A stretch of DNA of 64,000 bases from CAZUSO01 sp964622775 (GCA_964622775.1 CAZUSO010000002.1:1-64000), one strand, 5' to 3'; positions 1-9,598 are shown, counted from the stretch's first letter. Numbers and translations: made by a program. Notes: a model not told the origin generated them from the letters alone.

Positions 1-2
1 CC

Positions 3-71
3 CAGGGCATGTACATTCTGAAGTACCAGGATGATGTGACAACACAGACTATTAAAGTGAACAGGAAATAA
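3..71 (+). CDS. C-terminal end of a probable T9SS-secreted protein (truncated by window edge)
   Basis: Only the last 22 codons are inside the window. The frame reads QGMYILKYQDD...IKVNRK and stops at TAA. The pattern G-x-Y-x-L ... K-x-x-K at the extreme C-terminus is typical of the type A sorting tail used by the Bacteroidota type IX secretion system. This would mean export across the outer membrane and removal of the tail. The body of the protein lies upstream and cannot be described. A rho-independent terminator follows about 30 bases later, which supports a real gene end here. Confidence 0.5.
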   Translation, partial: QGMYILKYQDDVTTQTIKVNRK

Positions 72-101
72 GAACAACAGAAGATTGATTCTTTTAACAA
101 A

Positions 102-131
102 GCCGCCCCGTTAACACAGGGCGGCTTTTTT
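102..131 (+). terminator. Rho-independent terminator
   Basis: Perfect 7-bp stem GCCGCCC/GGGCGGC with a 10-base loop followed directly by a run of T. It lies just downstream of the truncated secreted-protein gene and most likely ends its transcript. Confidence 0.85.
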
Positions 132-179
132 AAAAGTGAAAATGATGGATTGTGTATTTGAAAATGGGTAATTCGTAAT

Positions 180-275
180 TAAAATAGATGCTTACAGTAT
201 GATAGCGTTTACAACATGACGGTATAACGAGATGTCATTCCGGAGGAATCTATAGATGCTTACAGCATGACAGTG
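180..275. repeat. Dispersed intergenic repeat, copy at left edge
   Basis: Contains two copies of GATGCTTACAG(T/C)ATGA and one copy of GTCATTCCGGAGGAATCT. The same words recur at about 4.43-4.76 kb and, in a regular array, at 18.43-18.93 kb. The core ATTCCgnaGGAAT is a small palindrome. There is no coding potential. Confidence 0.7.
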
Positions 276-609
276 GAGAATTGATAATGAAGACTTGATA
301 GATGTTAGCACAGGGCACCACGAACCCCTGATAAAACAGGATTTATAATCCGCCCGGGCAAACACTTCGGATTTTCAACTTCCTGTTAATCCACTTGGAA
401 ACTATGATATAATCTTTTCGGAGCAAAACAACAAGGATTCCGCGTTGGAGTTTTCACCATACCCGTCAGGCTAATAATTTTAGTTTTTGTGCTGGTGTAG
501 GCCTGTGCTTGTTTTTGCCTGTTTCCTTTCGTTCCTTTTTACAGGTTTGGATAATGATTTACCAACGATAAACGAGGAAATATTAGTTCAAACGCTTGCC
601 AACTAACGG

Positions 610-707
610 TTCGCTGTCTTGCTGTGGTGAAGACACCGCAGCGAATATCAGGCACACGCGGGGGTGCCGCGCCGGCAAAGGGCTGATGTTTTTTTGCGTT
701 AATCAGC
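610..707. other. Cluster of three hairpins in the long spacer upstream of nrdJ
   Basis: The 959-base spacer between the left-edge gene and nrdJ has no convincing gene. Within it are three consecutive stem-loops: GCTGTGGTG/CACCGCAGC with an AAGA loop (621-642), GGCAC/GTGCC (651-668) and GCTGAT/ATCAGC (682-707). They could be a small structured RNA or a decayed palindromic repeat. I see no cobalamin-riboswitch B12 box, although the next gene is B12-dependent. The rest of the spacer shows only the terminator and the dispersed repeat. Confidence 0.4.
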
Positions 708-1030
708 AAAATCAGCGGGACAATTTTTCTCCGTTCCCCTGTTTTTCAATATCACTCATCCCTCAACCCTACTATAGATTTTTTAGATTTTAAAGACTTA
801 TATTTTACGGTATTTTTGTATTTCAAAAGATGCTGAATTCATCAGGAAAATATTTTTTCCCCCAAAGCCCTGACTGGCTGGTATTTTCAAAAGATATCCC
901 GGCTTTATCCACAAATGTGAAAATGTAATGCTGGGAATCTTTGAAGCGGAAATATATCTTCGCTATCCTGCTGCCATTTTTTATACCTCCTTAATTTCAG
1001 ATTTTTCTCTTTATTTAAATATATTTTTCT

Positions 1031-4000
1031 ATGAATGCAATCAAATCTACAAAAAAAGGTAAAGGCTTATCCTTTGAGCGTCATTATACGCAGGAAGGCC
1101 TGAATGTATTCGACCTGTTTGAATATGACCATCGCAGCTCGGTTATCCGCAATCCTAACGGCGAAAAGGTGTTTGAGATGACCGATGTGGAAGTGCCCCG
1201 GCACTGGTCGCAGATTGCTACAGATATCTTAGCGCAAAAATATTTTCGTAAGGCGGGTGTCCCGCAGCCGGACGGCAGCCTGGGGCGCGAAACCTCCGTT
1301 AAGCAGGTCGCCCACCGCCTGGCGGACTGCTGGCGCAGTTGGGGCTTGAAATACGGATATTTTGCTTCCCGAAAAGATGCACAGATATTTTATGATGAGC
1401 TGGTGTTCAGCATTCTTCAGCAAAGCTGCGCACCCAATTCGCCCCAATGGTTCAATACCGGTCTGTACAACAGCTATGGCATCAACGGCAAGGCTCAGGG
1501 TCATTATTATGTGGATCCGGAAACCGGCGCACTCGAACGCTCTCAAAATGCCTATGAGCGCCCGCAGCCGCATGCCTGTTTTATTCTCAGCGTGGAAGAT
1601 GATTTAGTGAATGAAGGCGGCATCATGGATTTGTGGACTCGTGAAGCCCGTATTTTTAAATATGGCTCCGGTGTGGGAACCAATTTTTCCAATATTCGCG
1701 GAGAAGGGGAAAAATTAAGCGGCGGCGGCACTTCCAGCGGCCTCATGAGCTTTTTGAAGATCGGCGACCGCGCCGCAGGTGCTATCAAAAGCGGTGGCAC
1801 TACGCGCCGGGCTGCCAAGATGGTTTGCCTTGACCTGGATCATCCTGAAGTGCTGAACTTCATTGACTGGAAAGTAGAGGAAGAAAAAAAAGTAGCCGCT
1901 TTGATTGCTGCGGGCTATGCCTCCGATTATGAAGGAGAGGCGTACCGCACGGTTTCCGGCCAGAACTCCAATAATTCCGTACGGGTGCCGAATGAATTTT
2001 TCCGCAGGCTCGTCAATAACCAGGACTGGGAACTGAAAGCCCGCACCGACGGACATGTCATGAAATCAATACCTGCACGGGAAGTATGGGAAAAAATCGC
2101 CTATGCTGCCTGGCGTTGCGCCGATCCCGGAACACAATATGATACCACCATCAACGAATGGCATACCTGCCCTGAAGGCGGAAAAATCCGGGCATCCAAT
2201 CCCTGCAGCGAGTATATGTTCTTAGACAATACCGCCTGCAACCTGGCATCGCTTAACCTGCGCCGGTTCTTCAATGATGAAACCAGCGAGTTTGATGTTA
2301 CCGGCTTTGAATATATGGTGCGCCTTTGGACCGTAGTGCTGGAAATCTCCGTATTGATGGCGCAGTTCCCTTCTCCGGAAGTGGCGCAACTGAGCTATGA
2401 TTACCGGACTTTAGGTTTGGGCTATGCCAATCTCGGCTCTATGCTGATGGTAAGCGGAATACCTTACGACAGCGACAAGGGTCGCGCTATCGCAGGCGCC
2501 ATCACCGCCATTATGAACGGTGTAGCTTATAAAACCTCTGCGGAAATGGCCCAACACCTCGGCGCCTTTACTCAGTACGAAACCAACAAAACACACATGC
2601 TCCGCGTGATGCGTAACCATCGTGCGGCGGCTTATGACGCTTCCGATGCTTATGAAGGTCTTGAAACAAAACCTATGGGCATTAATGCAAAATATTGCCC
2701 GGATTATTTATTGAGAGCTGCTACCAAAGCCTGGGATGAAGCCGTTCAGATGGGCGAAAAATACGGCTATCGCAATGCACAGGCTACTGTAATTGCACCT
2801 ACCGGAACTATAGGGCTGGTGATGGACTGTGATACAACGGGAATAGAACCGGATTTTGCCCTGGTAAAATTCAAAAAGCTGTCCGGCGGCGGTTATTTCA
2901 AAATTATCAATCAAAGCATCCCCGCAGCTTTGAACAAACTGAGCTATAATGCTTCCGAGATTGATGCTATTGTGAAATATGCCAAAGGCCACGGAACATT
3001 TGCCGGTGCACCTTATATCAATCATCAGTCTTTAAGCGAAAAGGGATTTATTGCCGATGAGCTGAAAAAGATTGATGCCGCCGTGGAAAGCGCCTTTGAT
3101 ATAGACTTTGTATTCAATGTGCATACGCTGGGCGAAGAATGCCTGCAGCGCTTAGGCTTCCGCCCTGAAACGTATTTCGATTTCAATTTCAACCTGCTGC
3201 AAGCGCTGGGGTTCTCTGAAGAGGAAATAGAAGCTGCCAACGATTACGTGTGCGGAACGATGACGGTGGAAGGCGCTCCTTACCTGAAAGCAGAGCATTT
3301 ACCGGTCTTTGACTGTGCCAACAAATGTGGCAGGAATGGCGAACGCTTTATACATGCACATGGACATATCCGTATGATGGCGGCTACTCAACCCTTCATC
3401 AGCGGCGCCATTTCCAAAACCATTAACCTGCCCAATGAAGCCAGTATAGAGGAAATCAAGGACTGCTATTTCCTCAGTTGGGAATTAGGTATTAAAGCCT
3501 GTGCTTTATACCGCGATGGCTCTAAGCTCAGTCAGCCGCTCAGCAATAAGAGTGATAAGAAAGCGAAATCGGCAGCCGACCAGGATGAGACCGTAGATAT
3601 CTCTTCTGGAAATATTGTAGATCTCAGTAAGCTGACCGTGGATGAGTTGCTGGAAGAGGTAAACAAACGCGTGCAGGACAGCCCGGACACCCAATTGAAG
3701 CGTCAGTTGTCCCGTATCGTGGAACGGAAATCGTTGCCGGCCAAACGCCGTGGCTATACCTACAAAGGCAAGGTGGGCGGTCAGCCGCTCTTCCTGCGTA
3801 CCGGCGAATACGGAGACGGCACGCTTGGAGAAATATTTATTGATATGGCCAAAGAAGGCGCCACGATGCGGAGCCTTCTGAATAGTTTTGCCATTGCTGT
3901 TTCTGTCGGACTTCAATACGGTGTGCCCTTAGAGGAATTCGTAGATAAATTTATATTCACCCGGTTCGAGCCCAGCGGCGTTGTAGATCATCCGAATATA

Positions 4001-4345
4001 AAATCAGCTACTTCCGTGCTGGACTATATCTTCCGGGTGTTAGCCTATGAATATCTGGATCGAGATGACCTGGTGCATGTGCTGGATGAAAACCGTACTG
4101 CTTCCGAAGTACCGGCGCCGGCAAGTCAGGAGTTGTCGCAAGTGCGTATAACTGCCCCTCAGCCCCTGGTTCCACAAAAGCAGAAAAGCATTCAGCCTAA
4201 TCCTGTGGCTATGGATGCAGAAACCAAAAAGCTGATGGGAACCAGTGCGGATGCGCCTGCCTGCAGGAACTGTGGAAATATTACCTTGAGAAACGGCACC
4301 TGCTATATGTGCCCGAACTGCGGCACCACGACCGGATGCAGCTAA
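1031..4345 (+). CDS. nrdJ: Class II (adenosylcobalamin-dependent) ribonucleoside-diphosphate reductase
   Basis: Converts ribonucleotides to deoxyribonucleotides using a radical made from adenosylcobalamin, so it works with or without oxygen. The 1104-residue length fits the long vitamin-B12-dependent family. Visible sites are the HACF cysteine near residue 181, the NPCSE motif near residue 390 (radical cysteine and glutamate), the TACNLASLNL cysteine about ten residues later, and a C-terminal cysteine-rich tail (CRNCG...CPNCG...GCS) that would re-reduce the active site. A segment of about 90 residues before that tail is an accessory domain typical of this family. The ATG is the first in frame; no Shine-Dalgarno sequence is visible, as usual in Bacteroidota. 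The gene stands alone and ends in a terminator. Confidence 0.95.
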   Translation: MNAIKSTKKGKGLSFERHYTQEGLNVFDLFEYDHRSSVIRNPNGEKVFEMTDVEVPRHWSQIATDILAQKYFRKAGVPQPDGSLGRETSVKQVAHRLADCWRSWGLKYGYFASRKDAQIFYDELVFSILQQSCAPNSPQWFNTGLYNSYGINGKAQGHYYVDPETGALERSQNAYERPQPHACFILSVEDDLVNEGGIMDLWTREARIFKYGSGVGTNFSNIRGEGEKLSGGGTSSGLMSFLKIGDRAAGAIKSGGTTRRAAKMVCLDLDHPEVLNFIDWKVEEEKKVAALIAAGYASDYEGEAYRTVSGQNSNNSVRVPNEFFRRLVNNQDWELKARTDGHVMKSIPAREVWEKIAYAAWRCADPGTQYDTTINEWHTCPEGGKIRASNPCSEYMFLDNTACNLASLNLRRFFNDETSEFDVTGFEYMVRLWTVVLEISVLMAQFPSPEVAQLSYDYRTLGLGYANLGSMLMVSGIPYDSDKGRAIAGAITAIMNGVAYKTSAEMAQHLGAFTQYETNKTHMLRVMRNHRAAAYDASDAYEGLETKPMGINAKYCPDYLLRAATKAWDEAVQMGEKYGYRNAQATVIAPTGTIGLVMDCDTTGIEPDFALVKFKKLSGGGYFKIINQSIPAALNKLSYNASEIDAIVKYAKGHGTFAGAPYINHQSLSEKGFIADELKKIDAAVESAFDIDFVFNVHTLGEECLQRLGFRPETYFDFNFNLLQALGFSEEEIEAANDYVCGTMTVEGAPYLKAEHLPVFDCANKCGRNGERFIHAHGHIRMMAATQPFISGAISKTINLPNEASIEEIKDCYFLSWELGIKACALYRDGSKLSQPLSNKSDKKAKSAADQDETVDISSGNIVDLSKLTVDELLEEVNKRVQDSPDTQLKRQLSRIVERKSLPAKRRGYTYKGKVGGQPLFLRTGEYGDGTLGEIFIDMAKEGATMRSLLNSFAIAVSVGLQYGVPLEEFVDKFIFTRFEPSGVVDHPNIKSATSVLDYIFRVLAYEYLDRDDLVHVLDENRTASEVPAPASQELSQVRITAPQPLVPQKQKSIQPNPVAMDAETKKLMGTSADAPACRNCGNITLRNGTCYMCPNCGTTTGCS

Positions 4346-4383
4346 TCCTGAGTGTTTCGCTTTAACAGCCTTCCGGATTCGAC

Positions 4384-4414
4384 AAACAGCTCTTTTCTGG
4401 AGCTGTTTTTTTTT
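4384..4414 (+). terminator. Rho-independent terminator of nrdJ
   Basis: Stem AAACAGCTC/GAGCTGTTT with a 7-base loop and a run of nine T, starting about 40 bases after the nrdJ stop. Confidence 0.85.
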
Positions 4415-4429
4415 ACATTATAACGGTAC

Positions 4430-4760
4430 GCCGTCATACCGTAGGAACTTTTCTCATCGCAGGTAATCCGATTCCGTAATTAAAAAGATGCTTACAGTAT
4501 GACAGTAGGGAATGAATAGTGAAAAATGGAGAATGACTGTCATAAACCGCTTGGCCATTCCGCAGGTAATCTGATTTCGTAATTGGTCATTCATAATTCG
4601 TAATTTAAGAAAGATGCTTACAGCATGACAATACAGTAGCGTGATAGTCATTCTATATCCTTCGCCATTTCGTAGGAATCCGATTCCGTAATTGATCATT
4701 CGTAATTTAAAAAAGATGCTTACGTATGCCAACGTTGTAGCACGACGCTCATTCCGTATC
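4430..4760. repeat. Three degenerate tandem units of the dispersed intergenic repeat
   Basis: Units of roughly 110-130 bases contain a CATTCCGCAGG-like palindrome, the phrase CATTCGTAATTT, and GATGCTTACAGCATGACA (around 4488, 4612 and 4713). The words match the repeats at the left edge and at 18.4 kb. Nothing coding is supported here. Confidence 0.7.
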
Positions 4761-4780
4761 GCTTCTTTACGGAAACTTAT

Positions 4781-4788
4781 TATATTTG
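4781..4788 (+). promoter_or_regulatory. Promoter -7 element for the DUF1015 gene
   Basis: TATATTTG matches the Bacteroidota consensus TAnnTTTG. It overlaps an upstream in-frame ATG (4786) and so argues for translation from the ATG at 4816. No clear -33 TTTG is seen. Confidence 0.5.
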
Positions 4789-4815
4789 CCTTCTTTACTT
4801 ACAATTGATTTTATC

Positions 4816-6036
4816 ATGGCTCAGATAATTCCATTTAAAGGACTAAGACCCGATCCCCAATACGCTGACCGGGTGGCCAGTCCGCCCTATGACGTATGCA
4901 ATGTGCAGGAGGCCCGGCAGTATCAATCGGACCCGTATCATTTTTTTCATATCACCCGGAGCGAAATTGACCTGGCTGATGATGTGGATGTACACAGCGA
5001 GGCCGTTTACAAAAAAGCTAAAGAGAACCTGGAAGCGATGATAGTATCCGGGGTGCTAAGACAGGACAAAACAGATTGCTACTATATTTATCGTTTGGTG
5101 ATGCAGGGTCGCGAGCAAACCGGATTGTTATGCGGCTCCTCCCTGGAGGATTATAACCGGGGCATTATCAAAAAACACGAGTTTACCCGTCCTGAAAAGG
5201 AACAGGACCGGATTGAGCACATGAAAGCCACTATGGCGCAAACGGGTGTGGTCTTCCTGGCTTACCGCAATGTAGCCGACCTCGACAAGCTGATTGAAAA
5301 CTGGAAACAAACGCATCCGCCGGAATATGACTTTACCACTGATGATGCGGTAAAGCACACCCTTTGGGTGGTGAATGATCCCCAGGTCATTGGGCAGATC
5401 ACCGGACTGTTTCAGCAAAAAGTTCCGGCCACCTATATTGCCGACGGACATCATCGTGCTGCTTCCGCTGCCCGTGTGAGTCAGGATTTGGGTAGTCCGG
5501 CCGCTCAATATTTTCTAACCTGTATTTTCCCGGAAAGTGAGTTGAAGATACTGGATTACAACCGGGTCGTAAAAGACCTGAACGGGCTTAGCCCGGATGA
5601 ATTTTTAGAGAAATTATCCGGAGATTTCAGTGTACAGCCTTCAGATAAAACGCCGTTTAAACCTGCTCATAAAAATGAATTCGGCCTGTACCTGAATGGG
5701 AACTGGTATCAGCTTAAAGCAAAGCCGGGCATATTGTCTGCCGATGACCCCATCGCTTCTTTAGACGTGAGTATCCTGCAGGAGCACATACTTTCCAAAA
5801 TTCTGGAGATTCACGATCCCAGAACGGATAAACGGGTGGAATTTGTGGGCGGGATTCGTGGAATGAAAGCATTGGAAGAGCGGGTTGACCGCGGCGAAAT
5901 GGCCGCAGCATTTTCCTGCTATCCTGTTCAGTTGTCGGAACTGTTTCATGTGGCAGACAGCCGTCAGGTGATGCCGCCGAAATCAACCTGGTTTGAGCCT
6001 AAAACCCGCGACGGACTGGTGGTTTATTTGTTATAA
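4816..6036 (+). CDS. DUF1015 family protein
   Basis: A 406-residue protein of the DUF1015 family, which in Bacteroidota often sits near serine-biosynthesis genes; its biochemical role is not settled. Recognisable parts are the N-terminal IPFKGLRP...PPYDV segment, HEFTRPEKEQDR near residue 125, and the conserved YIADGHHR motif near residue 212. The start was placed at MAQIIPFKG because the family begins this way and a promoter element overlaps the alternative ATG ten codons upstream. It is probably cytoplasmic, with no signal peptide or membrane segment. It stands as a single transcription unit here and none of its usual serine-pathway partners is present. Confidence 0.85.
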   Translation: MAQIIPFKGLRPDPQYADRVASPPYDVCNVQEARQYQSDPYHFFHITRSEIDLADDVDVHSEAVYKKAKENLEAMIVSGVLRQDKTDCYYIYRLVMQGREQTGLLCGSSLEDYNRGIIKKHEFTRPEKEQDRIEHMKATMAQTGVVFLAYRNVADLDKLIENWKQTHPPEYDFTTDDAVKHTLWVVNDPQVIGQITGLFQQKVPATYIADGHHRAASAARVSQDLGSPAAQYFLTCIFPESELKILDYNRVVKDLNGLSPDEFLEKLSGDFSVQPSDKTPFKPAHKNEFGLYLNGNWYQLKAKPGILSADDPIASLDVSILQEHILSKILEIHDPRTDKRVEFVGGIRGMKALEERVDRGEMAAAFSCYPVQLSELFHVADSRQVMPPKSTWFEPKTRDGLVVYLL

Positions 6037-6241
6037 TCTGTACATGATAATATACGGAATAATACTATATTATCAGCAATGACAGACAGCGCTTAGGGAG
6101 ATGCAACAAGTAATTTCAAATCAAAAATAATTGCTTAACAATTCAAAATCTTATCAACCATTTGCCTATAAAATATTTGAACGAAAATATAAATTTAAAA
6201 TAAAATATAGTGACAATTAAGTCAGGTTAGGAAAACTATCT

Positions 6242-6249
6242 TAAATTTG
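6242..6249 (+). promoter_or_regulatory. Promoter -7 element for the HU gene
   Basis: TAAATTTG matches TAnnTTTG and would give a leader of about 75 bases. The surrounding 290-base spacer is AT-rich and otherwise featureless. Confidence 0.5.
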
Positions 6250-6327
6250 TCTTTATGAATCCGTTACAGGTATAAACTTTGTGCGGGTTATTTATTGAAA
6301 ATCTATTAATGTTTTAAAACAAAAAAA

Positions 6328-6648
6328 ATGAGAAAAGCAGATATTGTGGCTCGCATTGCCGAGAAGACCGGCATTCCCAAAGTGGATGTATTGGTTACAC
6401 TGGAAAATTTCTTCAAAGAAGTAAAAGGCTCGCTGGCAGATGGTGAAGCGGTTTATGTTCGTGGTTTTGGCAGTTTTATTGTAAAAAAACGTGCTGCTAA
6501 AATTGGAAGGAATATTAAAAAGAATGTTGCCGTGGAAATTCCCGAGCATTTTATACCGGCCTTTAAACCTGCCAAAGAGTTTATGCAACTGGTAAAAGAC
6601 AATGCCAAAGCAGAAACAGGCAACTACGACGATGAGATGGCCGATTAA
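6328..6648 (+). CDS. HU/IHF-family DNA-binding protein
   Basis: A 106-residue nucleoid protein that binds and bends DNA as a dimer. The order is the helical N-terminus (MRKADIVARIAEKTG), the strand segment VRGFGSF, then the basic beta-arm region (KKRAAKIGRNIKK) and a PAFKPAKEF C-terminal strand. A short acidic tail (about 15 residues) extends beyond the usual 90 residues. The gene has its own promoter element and a strong terminator, so it is monocistronic. I cannot tell which HU paralog this is, so no symbol is given. Confidence 0.92.
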   Translation: MRKADIVARIAEKTGIPKVDVLVTLENFFKEVKGSLADGEAVYVRGFGSFIVKKRAAKIGRNIKKNVAVEIPEHFIPAFKPAKEFMQLVKDNAKAETGNYDDEMAD

Positions 6649-6672
6649 AGAAAGCATTTTTATCTTTCCCGG

Positions 6673-6706
6673 CGGCCTGCAATATGAATTGCAGGCCGTT
6701 TGTTTA
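6673..6706 (+). terminator. Rho-independent terminator of the HU gene
   Basis: Perfect 11-bp stem CGGCCTGCAAT/ATTGCAGGCCG with a 4-base loop, followed by TTTGTTTATT. Confidence 0.85.
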
Positions 6707-6745
6707 TTGCGTAAAGCGACGTGCTGTCTTTTGTAAATGGGATAT

Positions 6746-7987
6746 ATGAAAAAGCGAATTGTTATTATTGGCGGCGGCGCTGCGGGTTTTTTCTGCGCCA
6801 TTAACCTGGCTAAACTATGCAACACTGCTGATATTGTAATCCTGGAAAAGACCGCTAAGCTCCTGTCCAAGGTGAAGGTTAGCGGCGGCGGTCGTTGTAA
6901 TGTAACTCATAATCAGCAGGCGATTCCGGAATTGATAAAAAATTACCCGCGTGGCGGGCGGTTCCTGAAAAAGGCCTTTTACCGGTTTTCAACCCCCGAC
7001 ACGATCCGGTGGTTCGAAGAAAGAGGCGTATCGCTGAAGACGGAAGCTGATGGTAGAGTTTTCCCCGGCTCAGATAATTCCCAAACCATTATTGATTGTT
7101 TCCTACGGGAAGCCGACCGCAGGAATATCGGGATTCAAATGCAGTCAGAAGTGTTACATATTGTACGCAACGCCCCGCAATCTCCGGCCTTTGAGCTCCG
7201 GCTTAAGGACGGCCGCAGTATAACGGCGGATGTGGTTTGCATTGCCACAGGCGGCTACCATAAACCTGCTGCCGGGGATATACTGCAACATACCGGTACT
7301 GACCTTGTTGACCCCGTTCCTTCTCTGTTTACTTTCAATCTGCCCGGCGATCCGATCCGGCAATTGCAGGGTATCAGCGTTCCTGCCGTAAGAATCAAAA
7401 TCGGCGGAAGCAGGTTACAGGCCGAAGGCCCCTTGCTGATCACCCATTGGGGACTTAGCGGGCCGGCGGTATTGCGGGCCAGCGCATGGGGAGCACGCCT
7501 GCTTGCAGAGCGACAATGGAATTTCGACATTACCGTACAATGGTTGCCTGATTATAATGAGGAGCATCTTCGCAATAAATTTCAGCAGTGGCGCACTGAA
7601 AAATCAAAGCAATACCTGCAAGGGAAAAGCCCTTTTGGCTTTCCCGCACGACTTTGGGATTATTTTCTGGAAACAGCCGGCATCAGCGAACCGGTACGCT
7701 GGTCGGAGCTGCCTGCAAAAGAACAAAACCGGTTAATTCAGTTGCTTTTTGGACAATCTTTTTCCGTACACGGGAAAACGACCTTTAAAGAGGAATTTGT
7801 AACCGCAGGCGGGGCAGACCTGAAACAGATTCACCCGGAAACCATGATGAGTCGCGAGATACCCGGTTTATTTTTTGCCGGTGAAGTCATAGACGTGGAC
7901 GGTATAACCGGCGGTTTTAATTTTCAAAATGCCTGGACAACAGCTTATATTGCTGCTGAGGGAATCGCCCGGTCGGGTTTTCTGTAA
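6746..7987 (+). CDS. NAD(P)/FAD-dependent oxidoreductase of the HI0933/BaiN family
   Basis: A 413-residue flavoprotein. The N-terminus carries the dinucleotide-binding motif IIGGGAAGFFCA and the family signature SGGGRCN near residue 50; a second FAD motif, FAGEVIDVDGITGGFN, is near the C-terminus. Members are annotated as aminoacetone oxidase or BaiN-like enzymes, but substrates are mostly unknown. Start at MKKRIVIIGGG is chosen because the flavin motif should lie at the very N-terminus; an ATG three codons upstream is an alternative. No signal peptide. The gene appears independent of its neighbours. Confidence 0.9.
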   Translation: MKKRIVIIGGGAAGFFCAINLAKLCNTADIVILEKTAKLLSKVKVSGGGRCNVTHNQQAIPELIKNYPRGGRFLKKAFYRFSTPDTIRWFEERGVSLKTEADGRVFPGSDNSQTIIDCFLREADRRNIGIQMQSEVLHIVRNAPQSPAFELRLKDGRSITADVVCIATGGYHKPAAGDILQHTGTDLVDPVPSLFTFNLPGDPIRQLQGISVPAVRIKIGGSRLQAEGPLLITHWGLSGPAVLRASAWGARLLAERQWNFDITVQWLPDYNEEHLRNKFQQWRTEKSKQYLQGKSPFGFPARLWDYFLETAGISEPVRWSELPAKEQNRLIQLLFGQSFSVHGKTTFKEEFVTAGGADLKQIHPETMMSREIPGLFFAGEVIDVDGITGGFNFQNAWTTAYIAAEGIARSGFL

Positions 7988-7993
7988 TATTCG

Positions 7994-8024
7994 TTTGCTA
8001 TCCGAAGGCAAATTATTATTTTTG
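7994..8024 (+). promoter_or_regulatory. Full Bacteroidota promoter for the E2 gene
   Basis: TTTG at 7994-7997, 19-base spacer, then TATTTTTG at 8017-8024. This matches both parts of the -33/-7 consensus and leaves a leader of about 25 bases before the ATG. Confidence 0.75.
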
Positions 8025-8052
8025 CCATCTTCAAATTCATAAACAGCATCTT

Positions 8053-9345
8053 ATGGCTATAGTAGATTTAGTAATGCCCAAAATGGGTGAAAGTATTATG
8101 GAGGCTACCATCTTGAAGTGGCATAAAAACCCTGGAGACTCTGTAAAGATGGACGAAACGGTATTGGAAATAGCTACAGATAAGGTGGACAGCGAGGTGC
8201 CTTCTACTGCAGCCGGCATCATTAAAGAGATTTTGTTTAATGAAAATGATGTAGTGCCGGTTGGTACCGTGATTGCCCGCATTGAAAGCAGCGCTGCCGC
8301 CAATGTGGCAAACACACCTCAGGCTACAGCTGCTCCGGCTCCGCCTGCTACAACTCCGGTTGCCGCAGCGCCGACTCCGGCGCCTACGTCCGCATCTGCT
8401 CCTACAGCTAATAGTAATCGTTTTTATTCCCCATTAGTATTGAATATTGCGGCTAAGGAAGGCATCGGAATAGCCGAGCTGGAAAATATTCCGGGGACCG
8501 GAAACGAAGGCCGGGTAACCAAAAAAGATATCTTGCATTACGTGGCGAATCGGGGAACCGCTCCAACTCCAGCTCCCGCCGCTCCGGTACAACAAGCCGT
8601 GGTGCATCAGCCGCAGCCGGCAATAAGTCATAGCGGTAATGTGGAAATCATAGAGATGGATCGCATGCGCAAAATGATTGCGGAACACATGGTACGCAGC
8701 AAAGCCACTTCTCCGCATGTTACCAGTTTCACCGAATGTGATGTGACCAATTTGGTAAAATGGCGGGAAAAACAAAAGAAGGCATTCGAGGCAAAATATG
8801 GGGAGAAAATTACCTATACGCCTATATTTGTAGAGGCGGTGGTAAACTGTATTAAAAAATTCCCGATGATTAATGTGAGTGTGGACGGCGATAGAATCAT
8901 CGTTAAAAAAGATATCAATATCGGAATGGCTACCGCACTGCCCAGCGGCAACCTGATTGTTCCGGTAATCAGGAATGCCGATACGAAAAACCTGCTGGGT
9001 CTTTCCAAAGATGTAAACGGGCTGGCTAATGCCGCACGCAATAATAAGCTGAAGGTGGACGATACGCAGGGCGGAACATTTACCCTGACCAATGTGGGTA
9101 CATTTGGCAGCCTGATGGGTACGCCCATCATTAATCAGCCACAGGTGGCCATCCTGGCTGTAGGAAGCATCAAAAAACGTCCGATGGTGCTGGAAACCGC
9201 TGATGGCGATGTTATTGCCATCCGCCACATGATGTATCTTTCATTAAGCTACGATCATCGTGTTGTGGACGGCTCCTTAGGCGCCAGTTTCCTGACTGCA
9301 GTAGCTAACGAGCTGGAAGCTTTTGAGACCGGTCGTTCCATTTAA
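8053..9345 (+). CDS. Dihydrolipoamide acyltransferase (E2) of a 2-oxo acid dehydrogenase complex
   Basis: Transfers acyl groups from the lipoyl arm to CoA in a 2-oxo acid dehydrogenase complex. In order: one lipoyl domain (residues 1-75, with lipoyl-lysine in ATDKVDSE), an Ala/Pro/Thr linker, an E1/E3-binding domain (about 125-165, ending GRVTKKDIL), a second Ala/Pro linker, and the catalytic core ending in SYDHRVVDG near residue 400, whose His and Asp are catalytic. Total length is 430 residues. A single lipoyl domain and the core sequence fit a branched-chain or general E2. The E1 and E3 genes are not adjacent, so the substrate cannot be fixed. It has its own promoter and terminator. Confidence 0.93.
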   Translation: MAIVDLVMPKMGESIMEATILKWHKNPGDSVKMDETVLEIATDKVDSEVPSTAAGIIKEILFNENDVVPVGTVIARIESSAAANVANTPQATAAPAPPATTPVAAAPTPAPTSASAPTANSNRFYSPLVLNIAAKEGIGIAELENIPGTGNEGRVTKKDILHYVANRGTAPTPAPAAPVQQAVVHQPQPAISHSGNVEIIEMDRMRKMIAEHMVRSKATSPHVTSFTECDVTNLVKWREKQKKAFEAKYGEKITYTPIFVEAVVNCIKKFPMINVSVDGDRIIVKKDINIGMATALPSGNLIVPVIRNADTKNLLGLSKDVNGLANAARNNKLKVDDTQGGTFTLTNVGTFGSLMGTPIINQPQVAILAVGSIKKRPMVLETADGDVIAIRHMMYLSLSYDHRVVDGSLGASFLTAVANELEAFETGRSI

Positions 9346-9371
9346 TTCTTCCTAAAAACCACAAATTTCAG

Positions 9372-9402
9372 AGCGGTTGCTAATTCCGGGAATCGCTTTT
9401 TT
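9372..9402 (+). terminator. Rho-independent terminator of the E2 gene
   Basis: Stem AGCGGTT/AATCGCT (one G-T pair) with a 12-base loop and a run of six T. Confidence 0.7.
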
Positions 9403-9598
9403 ATTTGATGATTTAGAAAAAATATTTGATGGTGGCGCAAATTAGTTGATCTTCATTTCTGATAGTTTGCCATTTTTGAATATAGAAAAGAAAAGTAGCG
9501 GCGCCTGCCTGCGTATCACCGCGAGCTACGGGGATGATACCGGCAAGTTTCGCCGCAGCCTTCTCCTCAAGCCTGACTCTGTCTGCTGCCTGATTATC

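Noticed and set aside
596..793. 65-codon frame upstream of nrdJ as a gene
   Set aside because: It runs through three hairpins and has no protein-like composition or promoter; most likely noncoding.
361..1030. Cobalamin riboswitch controlling nrdJ
   Set aside because: No B12 box or recognisable core; only unrelated hairpins were found.
3506..3916. 136-codon minus-strand frame opposite nrdJ
   Set aside because: Antisense shadow of a conserved coding region; no family features.
8434..9228. 264-codon minus-strand frame opposite the E2 gene
   Set aside because: Antisense to a clear lipoyl acyltransferase gene; low-complexity shadow of its codons.
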